Origin: Planctomycetota bacterium
GTDB lineage: Bacteria > Planctomycetota > UBA8108 > UBA1146
Assembly (NCBI GenBank): GCA_018694835.1
Contig: JABHOG010000104.1
Coordinates: 1 to 47,951 of the forward strand
Length of the DNA stretch: 47,951 nucleotides
Direction of reading: 5' to 3'
The notes under the pieces are model-generated. The model had not been told where the DNA came from and made no database searches. It saw nothing but the letters and a program-made list of their open reading frames with translations. The translations under genes were made by a program, and so were the position numbers. Shown one piece after another: positions 1-8,990 of this stretch (position 1 is its first letter; the number at the start of each line of letters is the position of its first letter).

Positions 1-41
1 TGCTCTCTTCCCATCGCTCTCTTCATATCCCGCTCTTCATA

Positions 42-1151
42 TCACTTTGGCAGGTAGACGTCGGTTGCCACTGAACTTCCGATGACATGAATCCTGGCTG
101 CGCCACCCGCGGTGGACGGAAGCAACTCCACACCAGTGGGTGGAGTCCATTCGACACCCCTGAGTTGCGCAGCAGTCGCCTCGAAGGCACACCGAACTGC
201 GCGAAGCCTGGCACTCATTTGGTTGGACTTCTCGATGATGGAATCAAACAGCGGAAGTACAACACTACTCAACAGAGCGTACACCGGAGGCTCCTCGACT
301 GAAAGCGCCTGGAGAGTTTCAGTGGACGGATCGAGGGATAGAGGAATCTGTTGATCGAGATACCAGCGAAGGTCCAGAGAACTGGTGAAGGGTGATGCTT
401 GCCACTCTTCCAGATCCATCACTACCAGGGTCTCGATCTGAAGTGCTCTGGCGATTCCATCCTCGGGCGAAGCTACCCGAGCAAGGGTCACTGCACCATT
501 CTCGAGAAAGTCCAGATCAGCACTCTCGATCAAACTCATCCCTCTCTCCAGCAACGTCTGCAGCAGAGCGAACCGTTTCAATTCATCAATGATGAACCCG
601 CCAGCAGTGAGAGATTCTGCCAGTTCGACTCCGATCAGCCAACGCTCCTGCTGCTCTTTCATCGCGGTGCCGGTCGTGGTGCCTGTCTCCGTACCTGTCG
701 ATTTTTCCTGCGACTGGCAACATGCGAAGATGATCGATCGAAGCTGCTGAAAATTGGCAGGACGCGAGGTGTTAAAATCGACGATTCCAGGTACCTGCGC
801 TGCCGGAGAATCCCGAAGAATAGAGAGTAACTGATACAATTGAGTCGTGGTGATGGAGATGGCATCTCCTTCCACCTGTTCAGTACGGCGAGCCTGTTCC
901 GTGTCCTCGAGAAACTGAACGCCGCCAGGAAATCCACCATCATGTAATCCGAAGAGTCGAGGATCTCGTTGCTCGATCGATCTCGCCCACAGTTCCGCAG
1001 CAGAATTCGCACCGACTTGCTGTCGATAGTCTTCAATCCTCCGCTGATTTGCGACGGACACCGCATTCAGATAGAAAAGAGTACCGATGGCAATGAGAAT
1101 CAACACTGCAGCGATGGCCACGCTATTTCGAACCCAAATCTTGTGGAACAT
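42..1151 (-). CDS. membrane-anchored protein of unknown function
   Basis: I do not recognise this 369-residue protein. A hydrophobic stretch at about residues 10-30 follows a short basic N-terminus, so it is probably an N-in single-pass or signal-anchored protein with most of its mass outside the cytoplasm. The rest is soluble, mixed helix and strand, with a Thr/Gly-rich low-complexity patch near the middle (TGTETGTTTGTA) and an adjacent Cys-Cys pair just before it. No catalytic motif is visible. The start is the ATG at 1151; only a weak GAGAG-type ribosome-binding site precedes it. It is the last gene of the leftward run, 183 nt downstream of the zinc-ribbon gene, and its stop lies near the window's left edge. 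The ORF is long and shows good codon structure, so it is real, but its role is unknown. Confidence 0.75.
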   Translation of the reverse strand: MFHKIWVRNSVAIAAVLILIAIGTLFYLNAVSVANQRRIEDYRQQVGANSAAELWARSIEQRDPRLFGLHDGGFPGGVQFLEDTEQARRTEQVEGDAISITTTQLYQLLSILRDSPAAQVPGIVDFNTSRPANFQQLRSIIFACCQSQEKSTGTETGTTTGTAMKEQQERWLIGVELAESLTAGGFIIDELKRFALLQTLLERGMSLIESADLDFLENGAVTLARVASPEDGIARALQIETLVVMDLEEWQASPFTSSLDLRWYLDQQIPLSLDPSTETLQALSVEEPPVYALLSSVVLPLFDSIIEKSNQMSARLRAVRCAFEATAAQLRGVEWTPPTGVELLPSTAGGAARIHVIGSSVATDVYLPK

Positions 1152-1334
1152 GACGGGGCTTCTCTCTCAGTACCGAGTAATGGCTACGGACTCAGCCTGA
1201 TAGGCGGGAAAGGGGCGTTGGATCCCCACCACCGCGATCGGGAACTATCTGTCAGTTCCCTGATACTACTCTCTGATACTGTTCGATCCGGAAATCGACC
1301 ACCCAAGAACCCGAGTAATGGGACCGACACCGTT

Positions 1335-2027
1335 TCACCCAAGAAAACGAGAACAGGAGGGACAATTCACCACCGAAACTCCTTGTTGTACCTTTTCCCC
1401 CACCTGAGAACTGACACTCAAGTGACAGCCTCCGCAGGCATTCCCATCGAGTGAAACCACCACGGTGGCTCCCAGCGATGGGAACAGACGGTCGAAAGTT
1501 TCCAGCAACTCATCATCCGCGGCCTCGCGAGCACTCTCCAGTGGTTTCTGTAGCGACTCGACTTCGTTGCGATAGTCCTTGGTGTTCTCTGTGACTTCGG
1601 CTCGAATCTCCTCCAGCTGCTCTTCCGCCTCAGCGATTTGTTTGTTGAGTTCAGATTCCTGGCTGCGCAGTTCCTCGATCTTCTCCATCACCAGGATCAG
1701 GCTTTCATCGATCGCCGCCTTTTCCTCATCGAACCGAGCCAGTTGTTCCTTCAGACCGGTGAACTCCGTCGCTTGGGTTGCCTGATCCAACTGTTTACGA
1801 TTCTTTTCGATCTTTGCGTCGGCCTCTTTGGAATCCAACTCGAACTTCCGGACGATAGATTGCCCCTGGACTAGACGAGCCTCGATCGGTGCCATCTGAT
1901 TACGGAGCTGCTGATAATCAGCGAGTGCGATCTCCAATTTTTTCTCACGCTTGGCGATCTCTGATTTATAGAGAGAAATCTTGCTAGAAATCCGTTGGAC
2001 TTCTCTGAGACGATCCAACGATTCCAA
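1335..2027 (-). CDS. coiled-coil protein with C-terminal C4 zinc ribbon
   Basis: About 230 residues. The first two thirds are a long heptad-rich coiled coil of Glu, Lys, Gln and Leu. The last 40 residues hold two Cys pairs, CGGC and CPSC, about 20 residues apart, which is the C4 zinc ribbon of the COG1579/DUF164 family. Proteins of this family are cytoplasmic; their function is poorly defined and a nucleic-acid-binding or scaffold role is usually proposed. No ATG is available. I chose the TTG at 2027, which has AGGAGG five bases upstream; a TTG at 2048 with AGGAG eight bases upstream adds seven residues and is a real alternative. The gene follows the rpoD terminator, so it probably has its own promoter between 2050 and 2100. 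Confidence 0.82.
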   Translation of the reverse strand: MESLDRLREVQRISSKISLYKSEIAKREKKLEIALADYQQLRNQMAPIEARLVQGQSIVRKFELDSKEADAKIEKNRKQLDQATQATEFTGLKEQLARFDEEKAAIDESLILVMEKIEELRSQESELNKQIAEAEEQLEEIRAEVTENTKDYRNEVESLQKPLESAREAADDELLETFDRLFPSLGATVVVSLDGNACGGCHLSVSSQVGEKVQQGVSVVNCPSCSRFLG

Positions 2028-2040
2028 GTCCACCTCCTCT

Positions 2041-2100
2041 TCTCGCAAGATACCTGCTCCTGCGAGATGTGGATCTTAGCCGGAAGAAGAATCTTCTTCC
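2041..2100 (-). other. two inverted repeats in the leader of the zinc-ribbon gene
   Basis: Between the rpoD terminator and the zinc-ribbon gene there are two small dyads. GGAAGAAGA and TCTTCTTCC form a 9-bp palindrome around one base at 2082-2100. TCTCGCA and TGCGAGA (2041-2047 and 2061-2067) form a 7-bp stem with a 13-nt loop; this loop contains the AGGAG sequence of the alternative TTG start at 2048. They could be an operator and an mRNA hairpin, or chance. This is sequence observation only. Confidence 0.3.
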
Positions 2101-2102
2101 AC

Positions 2103-2142
2103 AAAAGAGGGCCTCGAATCGGTATTCCCGACTCGAAGCCCT
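2103..2142 (-). terminator. intrinsic terminator of dnaG-rpoD
   Basis: On the minus strand a 15-bp stem with two G-U pairs and a 4-5 nt loop (2108-2142) is followed by CTCTTTTG. It lies 36 nt past the rpoD stop codon, the position expected for a rho-independent terminator. Confidence 0.75.
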
Positions 2143-2177
2143 GTGATTACCCGAACTGGTCATACTGATGATCAGAA

Positions 2178-4124
2178 TTACTCGTCGAGGAATCCCTCCA
2201 GATGGCGAGAACGAATCGGATGCTGCAATTTCTTCACGGCTTTGGCTTCGATCTGACGTACTCGTTCCCGGGTCACCTTGAAGATTTTCCCCACCTCTTC
2301 GAGGGTATAGGTGTACCCATCCTCAAGGCCATAGCGAAGTTTGATGATTTCACGCTCCCGGTAGGTCAAGGTTTTCAGCACATCTTTGAGGCGATCCTTG
2401 AGCATTTCGTGAGTCGCCACATGGATCGGTGATTCCACCGATTGATCCTCGATGAAATCTCCGAAAAATCCGTCGTCGGAATCCCCGATGGGACGATCCA
2501 GAGAAATTGGATGCTTGGAAATCTTGAGGACTTTCCTCACCTCTTCTTCTGGAATTTCCAACTCGATGGAAATCTCTTTCATACTCGGATCGTAACCCAG
2601 TTTTTGCATCAATTTCTTGGTTGCATTTCGAACCTTGCTCATCGTTTCGATCATGTGCACAGGAATCCTGATGGTCCGTGCCTGGTCAGCGATGGAGCGA
2701 GTAATCGCCTGGCGAATCCACCACGTAGCGTAGGTCGAGAACTTGTATCCTCGACGGTACTCATACTTCTCGACCGCCTTCATCAGGCCTGTATTCCCCT
2801 CTTGAATCAAATCGAGAAAGGAGAGTCCTCGGTTTCGGTATCTCTTGGCGATCGACACCACCAGTCGAAGGTTTCCAGCGGATAGTTTCCGTTTGGCCAC
2901 TTCGTACCGATTGAAGTACTTGTTCATGCCAAACACACGCTCAGCAAATGGGATGGAACTCTCCATCGTGCACTTTTCAATATCAACGATATTGGCAAGT
3001 TCCAGTTCTACCAGGTCCTTGTCGGTAACTCTTCGCCCAGACCTCTTGTTGACGATTTCAATTCTGCGCTTCGATTGAATCACCTTGTGACGCTGACTGC
3101 GCATCTCGTCGCGAAGGTTGTCGAGGATCTCCCGCTTGAAGACCAACTCTCCCAGGAGCAGGCCAATCTTGATCGCCTTGGCAAAGACCTTCTCGGCCAG
3201 TTTCTGCTTGTATCGATCGGATAGCTTTTTCGATTCTAGCTTTTTCTTGTCGATCAAGTTGAGCTGGTAGAGCCGCTCGATGGTGGCCAGGTTCTGGCTC
3301 ATTCGCTGAATCATATCTTCGCGGCTGGGTTCACCGGCGGAGGGTGTCAGTTTGATGACCTTGTCGATGGACTGGTCACCACATAGGACTTCCTGACACA
3401 AGCGGATCATTTCTTTCTGGCAAAATCCAGATGAGTATATAGATGTCCGATATCGATCCCTGCAAGTCTCGATGGTTTTCGCCAGAAGCAATTCCTCTGC
3501 ACGAGTCAGCAGTGGAATCTCCCCCATCTGAGTCAGGTACATCCGTACTGGATCATCGATCTTCTCCCCGGTGAAATCGGTATCATCTGGAAGCGCATCG
3601 ATCTTCACCGGATCATCCGTGACCTCGATGTCGAGTTTGTCGAGGAGGTCGTACACCCGGTCAATTCGCTCCGGAGTATTGCATTCCTCTGGGAAGCAAT
3701 TATTGAACTGCTCAAAGGTGATATGACCCTGTGCCGTACCGAATTCGATGAGACGGGCAAGCCCTTCCTCCATCGTGCGTTTTTCCTTGGTCAGATCGCG
3801 AGAAGCACTTCGAGCGGTGGCGATACGAGGGATTTCCTCGACTGGATGACGATTCTCTCCGTCATCCAGTGGTTCCTGTACGACTGTCGGTCCTTCAGAG
3901 ATTCCCAGGGTCGGGAGGTCTCCTTCGGTTTCCTCTGATTCGTCTTCCTCCTCATCGCCATCGGCGATGCTGATTTCGACTTCTTCAGTCCCTTGAAATG
4001 CAGCATCTTCTGTCTCCGTCTTGGAGTACATTTCGGACGTTAGATCGCCATCATCCAGTTGTTCCTGGTATGAGTTCATATCTTCCTCTTCGTTACAAAT
4101 TTCGTACATGGAGACTGGACTCAA
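2178..4124 (-). CDS. rpoD: RNA polymerase primary sigma factor RpoD (sigma-70)
   Basis: Directs RNA polymerase to housekeeping promoters. 648 residues from the first start. Residues 1-110 are a strongly acidic extension. Region 1.1-like helices lie at about 115-168, and region 1.2 at about 188-220 ([17 protein letters not shown]). A charged non-conserved region follows to about 405. Sigma-2 is at 410-482, with the core-binding and -10 recognition segment ([26 protein letters not shown]). Sigma-3 is at about 490-565, and sigma-4 at about 575-640 with the -35-binding helix-turn-helix ([20 protein letters not shown]). The TTG at 4124 overlaps the dnaG stop (TTGA) and has a strong AAGGAGG six bases upstream. 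An ATG at 4079 has its own AGAGGA and would remove 15 residues; an ATG at 4109 has none. It forms a macromolecular-synthesis operon with dnaG. Confidence 0.97.
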   Translation of the reverse strand: MSPVSMYEICNEEEDMNSYQEQLDDGDLTSEMYSKTETEDAAFQGTEEVEISIADGDEEEDESEETEGDLPTLGISEGPTVVQEPLDDGENRHPVEEIPRIATARSASRDLTKEKRTMEEGLARLIEFGTAQGHITFEQFNNCFPEECNTPERIDRVYDLLDKLDIEVTDDPVKIDALPDDTDFTGEKIDDPVRMYLTQMGEIPLLTRAEELLLAKTIETCRDRYRTSIYSSGFCQKEMIRLCQEVLCGDQSIDKVIKLTPSAGEPSREDMIQRMSQNLATIERLYQLNLIDKKKLESKKLSDRYKQKLAEKVFAKAIKIGLLLGELVFKREILDNLRDEMRSQRHKVIQSKRRIEIVNKRSGRRVTDKDLVELELANIVDIEKCTMESSIPFAERVFGMNKYFNRYEVAKRKLSAGNLRLVVSIAKRYRNRGLSFLDLIQEGNTGLMKAVEKYEYRRGYKFSTYATWWIRQAITRSIADQARTIRIPVHMIETMSKVRNATKKLMQKLGYDPSMKEISIELEIPEEEVRKVLKISKHPISLDRPIGDSDDGFFGDFIEDQSVESPIHVATHEMLKDRLKDVLKTLTYREREIIKLRYGLEDGYTYTLEEVGKIFKVTRERVRQIEAKAVKKLQHPIRSRHLEGFLDE

Positions 4125-6010
4125 TCTTCCCCTCCTTCAAACTTATTGATAATTTCCCCCAAGAGCGAAAGATTATGATGAGATTCTCGATCTTGTTTCA
4201 AACTTTGTATTGTCTTGTTAATATCTATCTTGGTCTTTAGATCCAACTTTGCCTCTCCAATACGACCAATCATCCCCTTCAGGTGATCCACGACCAGATC
4301 GATCGCCAGATTGAACTGGAGTTCAATCCGTTCATCCACCGGTGTGTACTCCTGCTCTGCAGCCACTCGCTCGAGTAACCCGAGGAATATTGACTTCTCC
4401 GCTTCATCCTGCAGATGAACCGGATCCGGGATTTCCTTCAATTGTTCGATCCGGATCGCCAACGATCGGAGCCAGTGATTCGACCATTGCACCGGGGGGC
4501 GCAATCGCAGCAACAGTGCTGCTTGCTGTGGATCCCGCAAGATGGAGACGAGAATCGCCTCCTCAAGATCGGGCAGCCCCCGGCTGGATCGCTCCAGCCG
4601 CTCCCCTCTAACCTCGGTCGTCTCCACCGACGATCCCCGCCCAGTGGCTCCTTGGGCCCTACGTGGACTGCGCTGTTGAAGTAGGCGGTGATGATCAGCC
4701 AAGATCGTCAATTCTCCGAGACCGGTCACTCCACCGACGATCCTAGCCGCGCTCTCGAGCGCGACCGACTGCCCCTCGAAGGGCTCCAGAACAATCCTGG
4801 AGACCTGCTCCAGCACCTGTTGAGCGGCAGAAGCTCCTTTTCCAGGATTCTCGACAAGTATCTGCTTCACGATGAATGCGATGGGGTCTTCTCCCGTTTC
4901 CAGTAACTGCTCGAAGTGATGCGCCCCTTGCTCCTGTAGCAGTAGTTCACAGGGATCCACTCCTTCATCGAGGATGACGACCCGTACACCCAATCCGGTT
5001 CCCATGAATCTCTCGCAAGCGCGTCGGGCGGCGGCCTGTCCCGCCTCGTCTCCATCGAGGATCAAGTCCACCGAGTTGACCAGTTTCTTCAACAGGGCCA
5101 CATGCTCGTCGGTGAATGCGGTTCCCAGTGTGGCCACTGCAGTGGCAAACCCCGACTGGTGAGCCATCATCACATCGGTATAGCCCTCACAGAGAATCAC
5201 CCGTCGCTGACGGCCGATCTCCAGCCGGCCCTCCCGTCCTCCATAGAGAACATGCTTCTTGGAGAAGACTCTCGATTCTGGTGAATTGATGTACTTCGGA
5301 GGAGGACCACCCGATGGATCTGGAGACGAACCCAGGTGCCGACCACCGAATCCGATCACCCGTCCACGACGATGATCGAGAATCGGAAAGATCACTCGAT
5401 CCCGATATGCATCGTAATACCTTCCACCTTCACTCTTCTCCTTGAGCAACCCCAACTCACATGCGCGCTGGCGTATCCGCATGGCATCGCTGCCCAGCAA
5501 TGCCAGATCATCATCGAGATGACTCCAACCATCTGGAGCGAAGCCGATTCTGAACTTCTGGATCGTCTCCTCGGTGAATCCTCTGCCATGAAGGTATTCT
5601 CTGGCTGCGGTTCCTTTTTCAGATTGAAGTTGTCTCTGAAACCAGTTCGCAGCGCGTTCCAGAAGATCGTAATCTTGCTGGTCTTGTTCCTCTCTCATTG
5701 GATCGCGCTGAAACTGCTGGATCTCAATTCCTGCTCGATCTGCGAGCTTTTGCTTCGCCTCAGGAAAATCGATGCCTTCGATCTTCTGAATAAAGGTGAA
5801 GACATCGCCATGCTCTTCACAGGACCAGCAGCGGAAGGTCTGCCGTGCCGGATTCACATCCATCGACGGGTTTTGATCGGGATGAAACGGACACAGCCCT
5901 TTGAGCACATTCCCGCGGCGAATCAGATCGACATATTCGGGAACCACATCCTCGATGGGATTGGCATCACGGATCCGCTCCAGTTCATCTGTAGCAGTTC
6001 TCCCCGACAT
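4121..6010 (-). CDS. dnaG: DNA primase DnaG
   Basis: Makes RNA primers for the replisome. About 629 residues, the usual length. The N-terminal CHC2 zinc finger is visible as CPFH followed by CWSC (C-H-C-C ligands). The RNA-polymerase core comes next, with the TOPRIM motif [15 protein letters not shown], then LGTAFTDEH and the acidic metal-binding DGDEAG. The C-terminal third is a poorly conserved helicase-interaction domain rich in Gln and Arg. I chose the ATG at 6010 because AGGAGAGG lies seven bases upstream; a TTG at 6037 would add nine residues without a site. Its stop overlaps the rpoD start, so the two are translationally coupled. There is no rpsU gene ahead of it, unlike the E. coli operon; a possible 21-codon ORF takes that place. 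Confidence 0.97.
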   Translation of the reverse strand: MSGRTATDELERIRDANPIEDVVPEYVDLIRRGNVLKGLCPFHPDQNPSMDVNPARQTFRCWSCEEHGDVFTFIQKIEGIDFPEAKQKLADRAGIEIQQFQRDPMREEQDQQDYDLLERAANWFQRQLQSEKGTAAREYLHGRGFTEETIQKFRIGFAPDGWSHLDDDLALLGSDAMRIRQRACELGLLKEKSEGGRYYDAYRDRVIFPILDHRRGRVIGFGGRHLGSSPDPSGGPPPKYINSPESRVFSKKHVLYGGREGRLEIGRQRRVILCEGYTDVMMAHQSGFATAVATLGTAFTDEHVALLKKLVNSVDLILDGDEAGQAAARRACERFMGTGLGVRVVILDEGVDPCELLLQEQGAHHFEQLLETGEDPIAFIVKQILVENPGKGASAAQQVLEQVSRIVLEPFEGQSVALESAARIVGGVTGLGELTILADHHRLLQQRSPRRAQGATGRGSSVETTEVRGERLERSSRGLPDLEEAILVSILRDPQQAALLLRLRPPVQWSNHWLRSLAIRIEQLKEIPDPVHLQDEAEKSIFLGLLERVAAEQEYTPVDERIELQFNLAIDLVVDHLKGMIGRIGEAKLDLKTKIDINKTIQSLKQDRESHHNLSLLGEIINKFEGGED

Positions 6011-6192
6011 CCCGATTCCTCTCCTCTGATCGAACAACTACTCACTCGCCAACACGAATATCCAACACACGATTCCAACACTCAGCGACTCGGACTCGCA
6101 TGGATGCCACCGCGATAATCGGTCCACCGACCAACATGCGGGAAGGAAAAGGAGTCGCCGTAAATCTATGGATGAAATCAGATCGCTGCCGT

Positions 6193-6258
6193 TTACGGCG
6201 TCGCCAGTGACTCGGGAGATACCCTGAGAAGGGCACCCGGACTGTGCGAAGAGGTCAT
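6193..6258 (-). CDS. possible 21-codon leader ORF upstream of dnaG
   Basis: The gap between rsmA and dnaG (6011-6303) holds an ATG at 6258 preceded by an exceptionally strong GGAGGAGGAG four bases upstream. The frame reads MTSSHSPGALLRVSPESLATP and stops at TAA (6193-6195). The stop codon lies inside the 3' part of a 9-bp inverted repeat (6156-6164 with 6192-6200). It starts 46 nt after the rsmA stop and ends about 180 nt before dnaG. The strong site is a fact; that the peptide is made, or that it regulates dnaG-rpoD, is inference. It may simply be a purine-rich stretch. I saw nothing else recognisable in this gap. Confidence 0.35.
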   Translation of the reverse strand: MTSSHSPGALLRVSPESLATP

Positions 6259-6303
6259 TCTACTCCTCCTCCTGGGCTGACGCTACCATTCACAAGATCT
6301 CTG

Positions 6304-7173
6304 TCAGACCGATTCTGAATCGAATCGAAGAGCCAGGGAAGCCCACTGATTTGGCGTCATCTGGTCGGGTCGGATCGAAGTCTCAACCCCTTCTTGATGC
6401 CACCAGGAATCCTCTGGTGAAAGTTGCTGCCGGAGGATTTTCCCCAGCGTCTTGCGGCGAAACTGGAAACAGTGGCGAACCAACTTGACCAGGCCTACCG
6501 GTATCGGCGCTCGATCACAGTCTCGGGTCCAGGTGAAGAAACTGGATTCCACTCTGGGAGCGGGGACGAAGGCAGCCGCAGGGACTGATCTGGAGATCTT
6601 GCCGATCCCCGTCAGCGCCAGCAGCACCGAGGTGGTTCCGAATTCTCGGGTTCCGGCGGACGCCACCCAGCGCTGAGCCATCTCCCGTTGGACCAGCACT
6701 CCGATACTCTTGAGGTCTTCTCTCTCAGCAACCAGCATCGCCACCAGTGGACCGGCAATCGAATAGGGCAGGTTTGCCACCAGGTGGAATCCCCTCTGCT
6801 GCCCCTCCGAGGGGTCCAGGTCGGCCAGCACTTTCCTCGAGAGTCGATTCTTGGTTTCCAGCACGTCCCCTTCGATCAACCGGAATTGTGGCTGATCAAA
6901 TCGCTCGCGCAGGAACTGGCACAGTAATGGGTCGATCTCGACCGAGGTGACCTGGCATTCCAGATCGAGCAGTACCCGGGTCAGGGTCCCTGCACCGGGC
7001 CCCACTTCCAGCACTCGATCTCCCGCCTCGATTCCAGAATCGCGAACCAGGGCTTCGAGCAGATTGGAGTCGAACAGGAAATTCTGGCCTCGTTTTTCCT
7101 GAAAACGAAAGCCCAGAGCTCGAAGATCTTCAAGAACTCTTTGACGTGAAAAGAGAGACGGAGAATCAGTCAT
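6304..7173 (-). CDS. rsmA: 16S rRNA A1518/A1519 N6-dimethyltransferase RsmA (KsgA)
   Basis: Dimethylates two adenines in the 3' hairpin of 16S rRNA and acts as a late checkpoint in 30S assembly. 289 residues, normal length. Visible family motifs are KRGQNFLFD near residue 30, SAM-binding motif I EVGPGAGTLTRVL, acidic motif II VEIDPLL, the catalytic motif NLPYSI, and FVPAPRVESSFF. The N-terminus from RVLEDLRAL to GQNFL has the spacing of the Bacillus protein, which supports the ATG at 7173; an in-frame GTG precedes it directly. There is no other usable start. This ATG lies in the loop of a perfect 19-bp hairpin and its GGAG ribosome-binding site in the 5' arm (see 7152-7193). The gene is 72 nt downstream of the OmpA-type lipoprotein gene on the same strand. 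Confidence 0.96.
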   Translation of the reverse strand: MTDSPSLFSRQRVLEDLRALGFRFQEKRGQNFLFDSNLLEALVRDSGIEAGDRVLEVGPGAGTLTRVLLDLECQVTSVEIDPLLCQFLRERFDQPQFRLIEGDVLETKNRLSRKVLADLDPSEGQQRGFHLVANLPYSIAGPLVAMLVAEREDLKSIGVLVQREMAQRWVASAGTREFGTTSVLLALTGIGKISRSVPAAAFVPAPRVESSFFTWTRDCDRAPIPVGLVKLVRHCFQFRRKTLGKILRQQLSPEDSWWHQEGVETSIRPDQMTPNQWASLALRFDSESV

Positions 7174-7193
7174 CACTGATTCTCCGTCTCTCT
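7152..7193 (-). promoter_or_regulatory. perfect 19-bp hairpin enclosing the rsmA start codon
   Basis: The arms AGAGAGACGGAGAATCAGT (7152-7170) and its exact complement (7175-7193) flank CATC. On the mRNA (minus) strand the loop reads GATG and contains the rsmA ATG; GGAG, the only candidate ribosome-binding site, is buried in the 5' arm, and the 3' arm encodes residues 2-7. The stem is followed by TTTTC, so it could also act as a terminator for the upstream lipoprotein gene. The perfect pairing is directly visible; a role in start-codon masking or attenuation is inference. Confidence 0.8.
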
Positions 7194-7244
7194 GACATCT
7201 GCCCGGTTTTATTTCTCGAGTTCATTCGACTGGCCGCAATGGCA

Positions 7245-8012
7245 TCAGTTCCCAGCGGACCCGATGCGAATCTCTACCCTACGGCATTGAGAACGACCCG
7301 ACTCTGTATCGGGATCCACCCCGGGAACTGGCTTGGCCCAACCATTCGAGGTCAGACTGATCAGTGTCTTATCGACTCCTTGTTTGACAAATTCTTGGAA
7401 CACCGCATGAGCTCGCTTCGCTCCCAGCTCCCAGTTATCCGCATTCTTGGATTTCTGGATCGGTGTGTTGTCCGTATGCCCATCGATAAAGATGTATCGA
7501 CCTGGATAATCTCGCTGGATCATGTTGATCAGTTCCCCGATCAACTCCTTGCCCTTCTTCGCCAGGACGCTGCGTCCCTTGGCAAAAAGCAATTCGTTGT
7601 TGAGCATCAACCCACCGGTCTCGGGATTGGTCCTCACCTGGGGAGCAAACTGTTCCGTCGAGATGATCACCTTCGGGACATCCGTAAGGCTCTGGGACAA
7701 GGCGGAATTGGATTGCTGGAGCACGTCTCGTTCTTGCATGACACCTGCAAGTTCGACCTGGAGCGATTCGATGCGAGCACTGGCTCGTTGCAACTGTGCA
7801 TCTCCCTCGTAGCCGGTCAGTTGCGAATCCTTCAGTCGCTTTTCCATGTCAGTGTTGACACGGTTGACTCGCTTCAAGCGCGTCGCTACGTCTTCGTACT
7901 TGACGTAAGGAACACAGGAACTGAACAATATTGGCACCAGCAAGAGCAGCAGGAGCCGCGTCCAACGGCTACGGTTCTGCTCCAGATGGTGAATCAAAGG
8001 AAGGCTAATCAT
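7245..8012 (-). CDS. OmpA/Pal-type peptidoglycan-binding lipoprotein
   Basis: 255 residues. Basic N-terminus, then a Leu-rich hydrophobic core and FSSC at residues 30-33, a plausible lipobox with Cys33 as the lipidated residue, though Phe at -3 is unusual. Residues about 45-110 look like a coiled coil. The C-terminal half is an OmpA-like domain: FAKGRSVLAKKGKEL, the peptidoglycan-contact segment DGHTDNTPI, ELGAKRAHAV and the closing CRRVEIRI. The family binds the meso-diaminopimelate of peptidoglycan and ties envelope layers together; MotB and Pal share this fold, but there is no motor or Tol neighbour here. The start is the ATG at 8012, with AAGGA rather far upstream. The hairpin over the rsmA start may double as its terminator. 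Confidence 0.85.
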   Translation of the reverse strand: MISLPLIHHLEQNRSRWTRLLLLLLVPILFSSCVPYVKYEDVATRLKRVNRVNTDMEKRLKDSQLTGYEGDAQLQRASARIESLQVELAGVMQERDVLQQSNSALSQSLTDVPKVIISTEQFAPQVRTNPETGGLMLNNELLFAKGRSVLAKKGKELIGELINMIQRDYPGRYIFIDGHTDNTPIQKSKNADNWELGAKRAHAVFQEFVKQGVDKTLISLTSNGWAKPVPGVDPDTESGRSQCRRVEIRIGSAGN

Positions 8013-8330
8013 GGTGTGGAGGTCCTTTCCGGGAGCCCACCGGGGTCAGGCTCCACTCGGTCGCAGCGCCCCCGGAGGCGCATAGTGTGCCACGGGGACG
8101 ACCGGTACGATAGTCATGGATCCAGTCCGATTTGACTCGGGTGCAGGGCGCGTGAATCGTCGATCTGGGGGGAGAAATCACGGCGGCGGAGAACATCCTC
8201 TTTCTGGCCTCCCTCTGCTCCCTGTGTTCCCCCCACCGATGTCAAACGAGCCCGGCTCCGGCAACCGAGGGTCACCGGAGCCGGGCTCCTGTTCAACGAT
8301 AGGATTCAACCTGTGATCAAACTTTGCCTA
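8013..8330. other. intergenic region upstream of the OmpA-type gene
   Basis: 318 nt between two minus-strand genes. It holds the terminator at 8248-8288 and must contain the promoter of the lipoprotein gene, but I could not pick a convincing -35/-10 pair. No RNA gene or small ORF stands out. Confidence 0.5.
8248..8288 (-). terminator. strong stem-loop terminator after the HTH membrane protein gene
   Basis: A perfect 14-bp GC-rich stem (GAGCCCGGCTCCGG with CCGGAGCCGGGCTC) with a 13-nt loop begins 42 nt after the stop at 8331. The following minus-strand tract GTTTGAC is only weakly T-rich, so termination may be partial or assisted by Rho. Confidence 0.65.
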
Positions 8331-8972
8331 TCAAAATGCGTCGACCACCGATTCCACAAGTCCGTTCATGAAGGCAACAGCCGCTTCCGATCCCCAGGCG
8401 GGAAAACTCCCGTCTCCGTTGATCAGGTTCATCAGCAATGCGGTGGGAACCAGCATGAGCAAGACCGTCAGAGCCAGCAACGCCGTCATCGCCGTTGCAG
8501 GCTTCTTCCGGACCATCTGCATCTCTGTGGCACCCGTGAGCAGCAAATCATCCGCTCCGGTATCCCCCACAGTCTCGTCATCGGAGAAATCGAAGGAGTC
8601 ATCAAAGGAGAGTTCGTCGGTGTCGAGCACCGTCTCATCTCCTACTCCTCCCAGGTCCAGTTCCATCTCCCCTTCGAGGATTCCACCGTCATCTTCGAGG
8701 AGCCCCTCGATGTTGAGCACGGTCTCCTCGGAGGAAAGATCCTCGAGTTCGAGGCCTCCATCCTCCAGCAATCCGTCGGAAGATTCCGAAAGGACCACGG
8801 TCGGCTCGGTAGAACGGCTATTCTGAAAAGCTTCGAGGTCTCCTTTGCGGAAAACCACTTCGCCTCCATCATGCTCCGCCCGAATCTCCTGGTTACTCAC
8901 CAGTCCTTGCAGTTCCTCTGCAGAGATTCCCAGCAGCGCAGCCGCCTGGTCAAAGTTCATGCGATCAGACAT
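8331..8972 (-). CDS. membrane-tethered helix-turn-helix protein with acidic linker
   Basis: 213 residues from the ATG at 8972. Residues about 4-50 form a helix-turn-helix/excisionase-type domain (MNFDQAAALLGISAEELQGL followed by a FRKGDLEAF wing). Residues about 60-150 are a highly acidic, repetitive linker in which LLEDGG-like and ETVL units recur. A basic MVRKKP anchor and a single membrane helix (about 160-185) follow, then a short C-terminal tail. The likely topology is a cytoplasmic N-terminus with the tail outside. The DNA-binding-like head is visible; what it binds is unknown, and such heads can also bind protein. ATGs at 8990 and 8960 are alternatives; 8972 has GGAAGG about nine bases upstream. 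A perfect hairpin separates it from the preceding gene, and a stem-loop terminator follows. Confidence 0.8.
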   Translation of the reverse strand: MSDRMNFDQAAALLGISAEELQGLVSNQEIRAEHDGGEVVFRKGDLEAFQNSRSTEPTVVLSESSDGLLEDGGLELEDLSSEETVLNIEGLLEDDGGILEGEMELDLGGVGDETVLDTDELSFDDSFDFSDDETVGDTGADDLLLTGATEMQMVRKKPATAMTALLALTVLLMLVPTALLMNLINGDGSFPAWGSEAAVAFMNGLVESVVDAF

Positions 8973-8990
8973 CGAATCGGACCTTCCCAT

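Noticed and set aside
1240..1260. GGGAACT/AGTTCCC hairpin after the zinc-ribbon gene
   Set aside because: A 7-bp stem with no T-tract on either strand; too weak to call a terminator.
5336..6118. Plus-strand open frame of 260 codons opposite dnaG
   Set aside because: Entirely antisense to the conserved N-terminal part of dnaG, with no recognisable protein features.
6042..6236. Minus-strand 64-codon frame just upstream of dnaG
   Set aside because: No ribosome-binding site at its usable ATGs and no family resemblance; it overlaps the better-supported 21-codon frame.
7146..8135. Long plus-strand open frame of 329 codons across the OmpA-type gene
   Set aside because: It is antisense to a gene with a clear lipobox and OmpA motifs, and its own translation has no domain or export signal.
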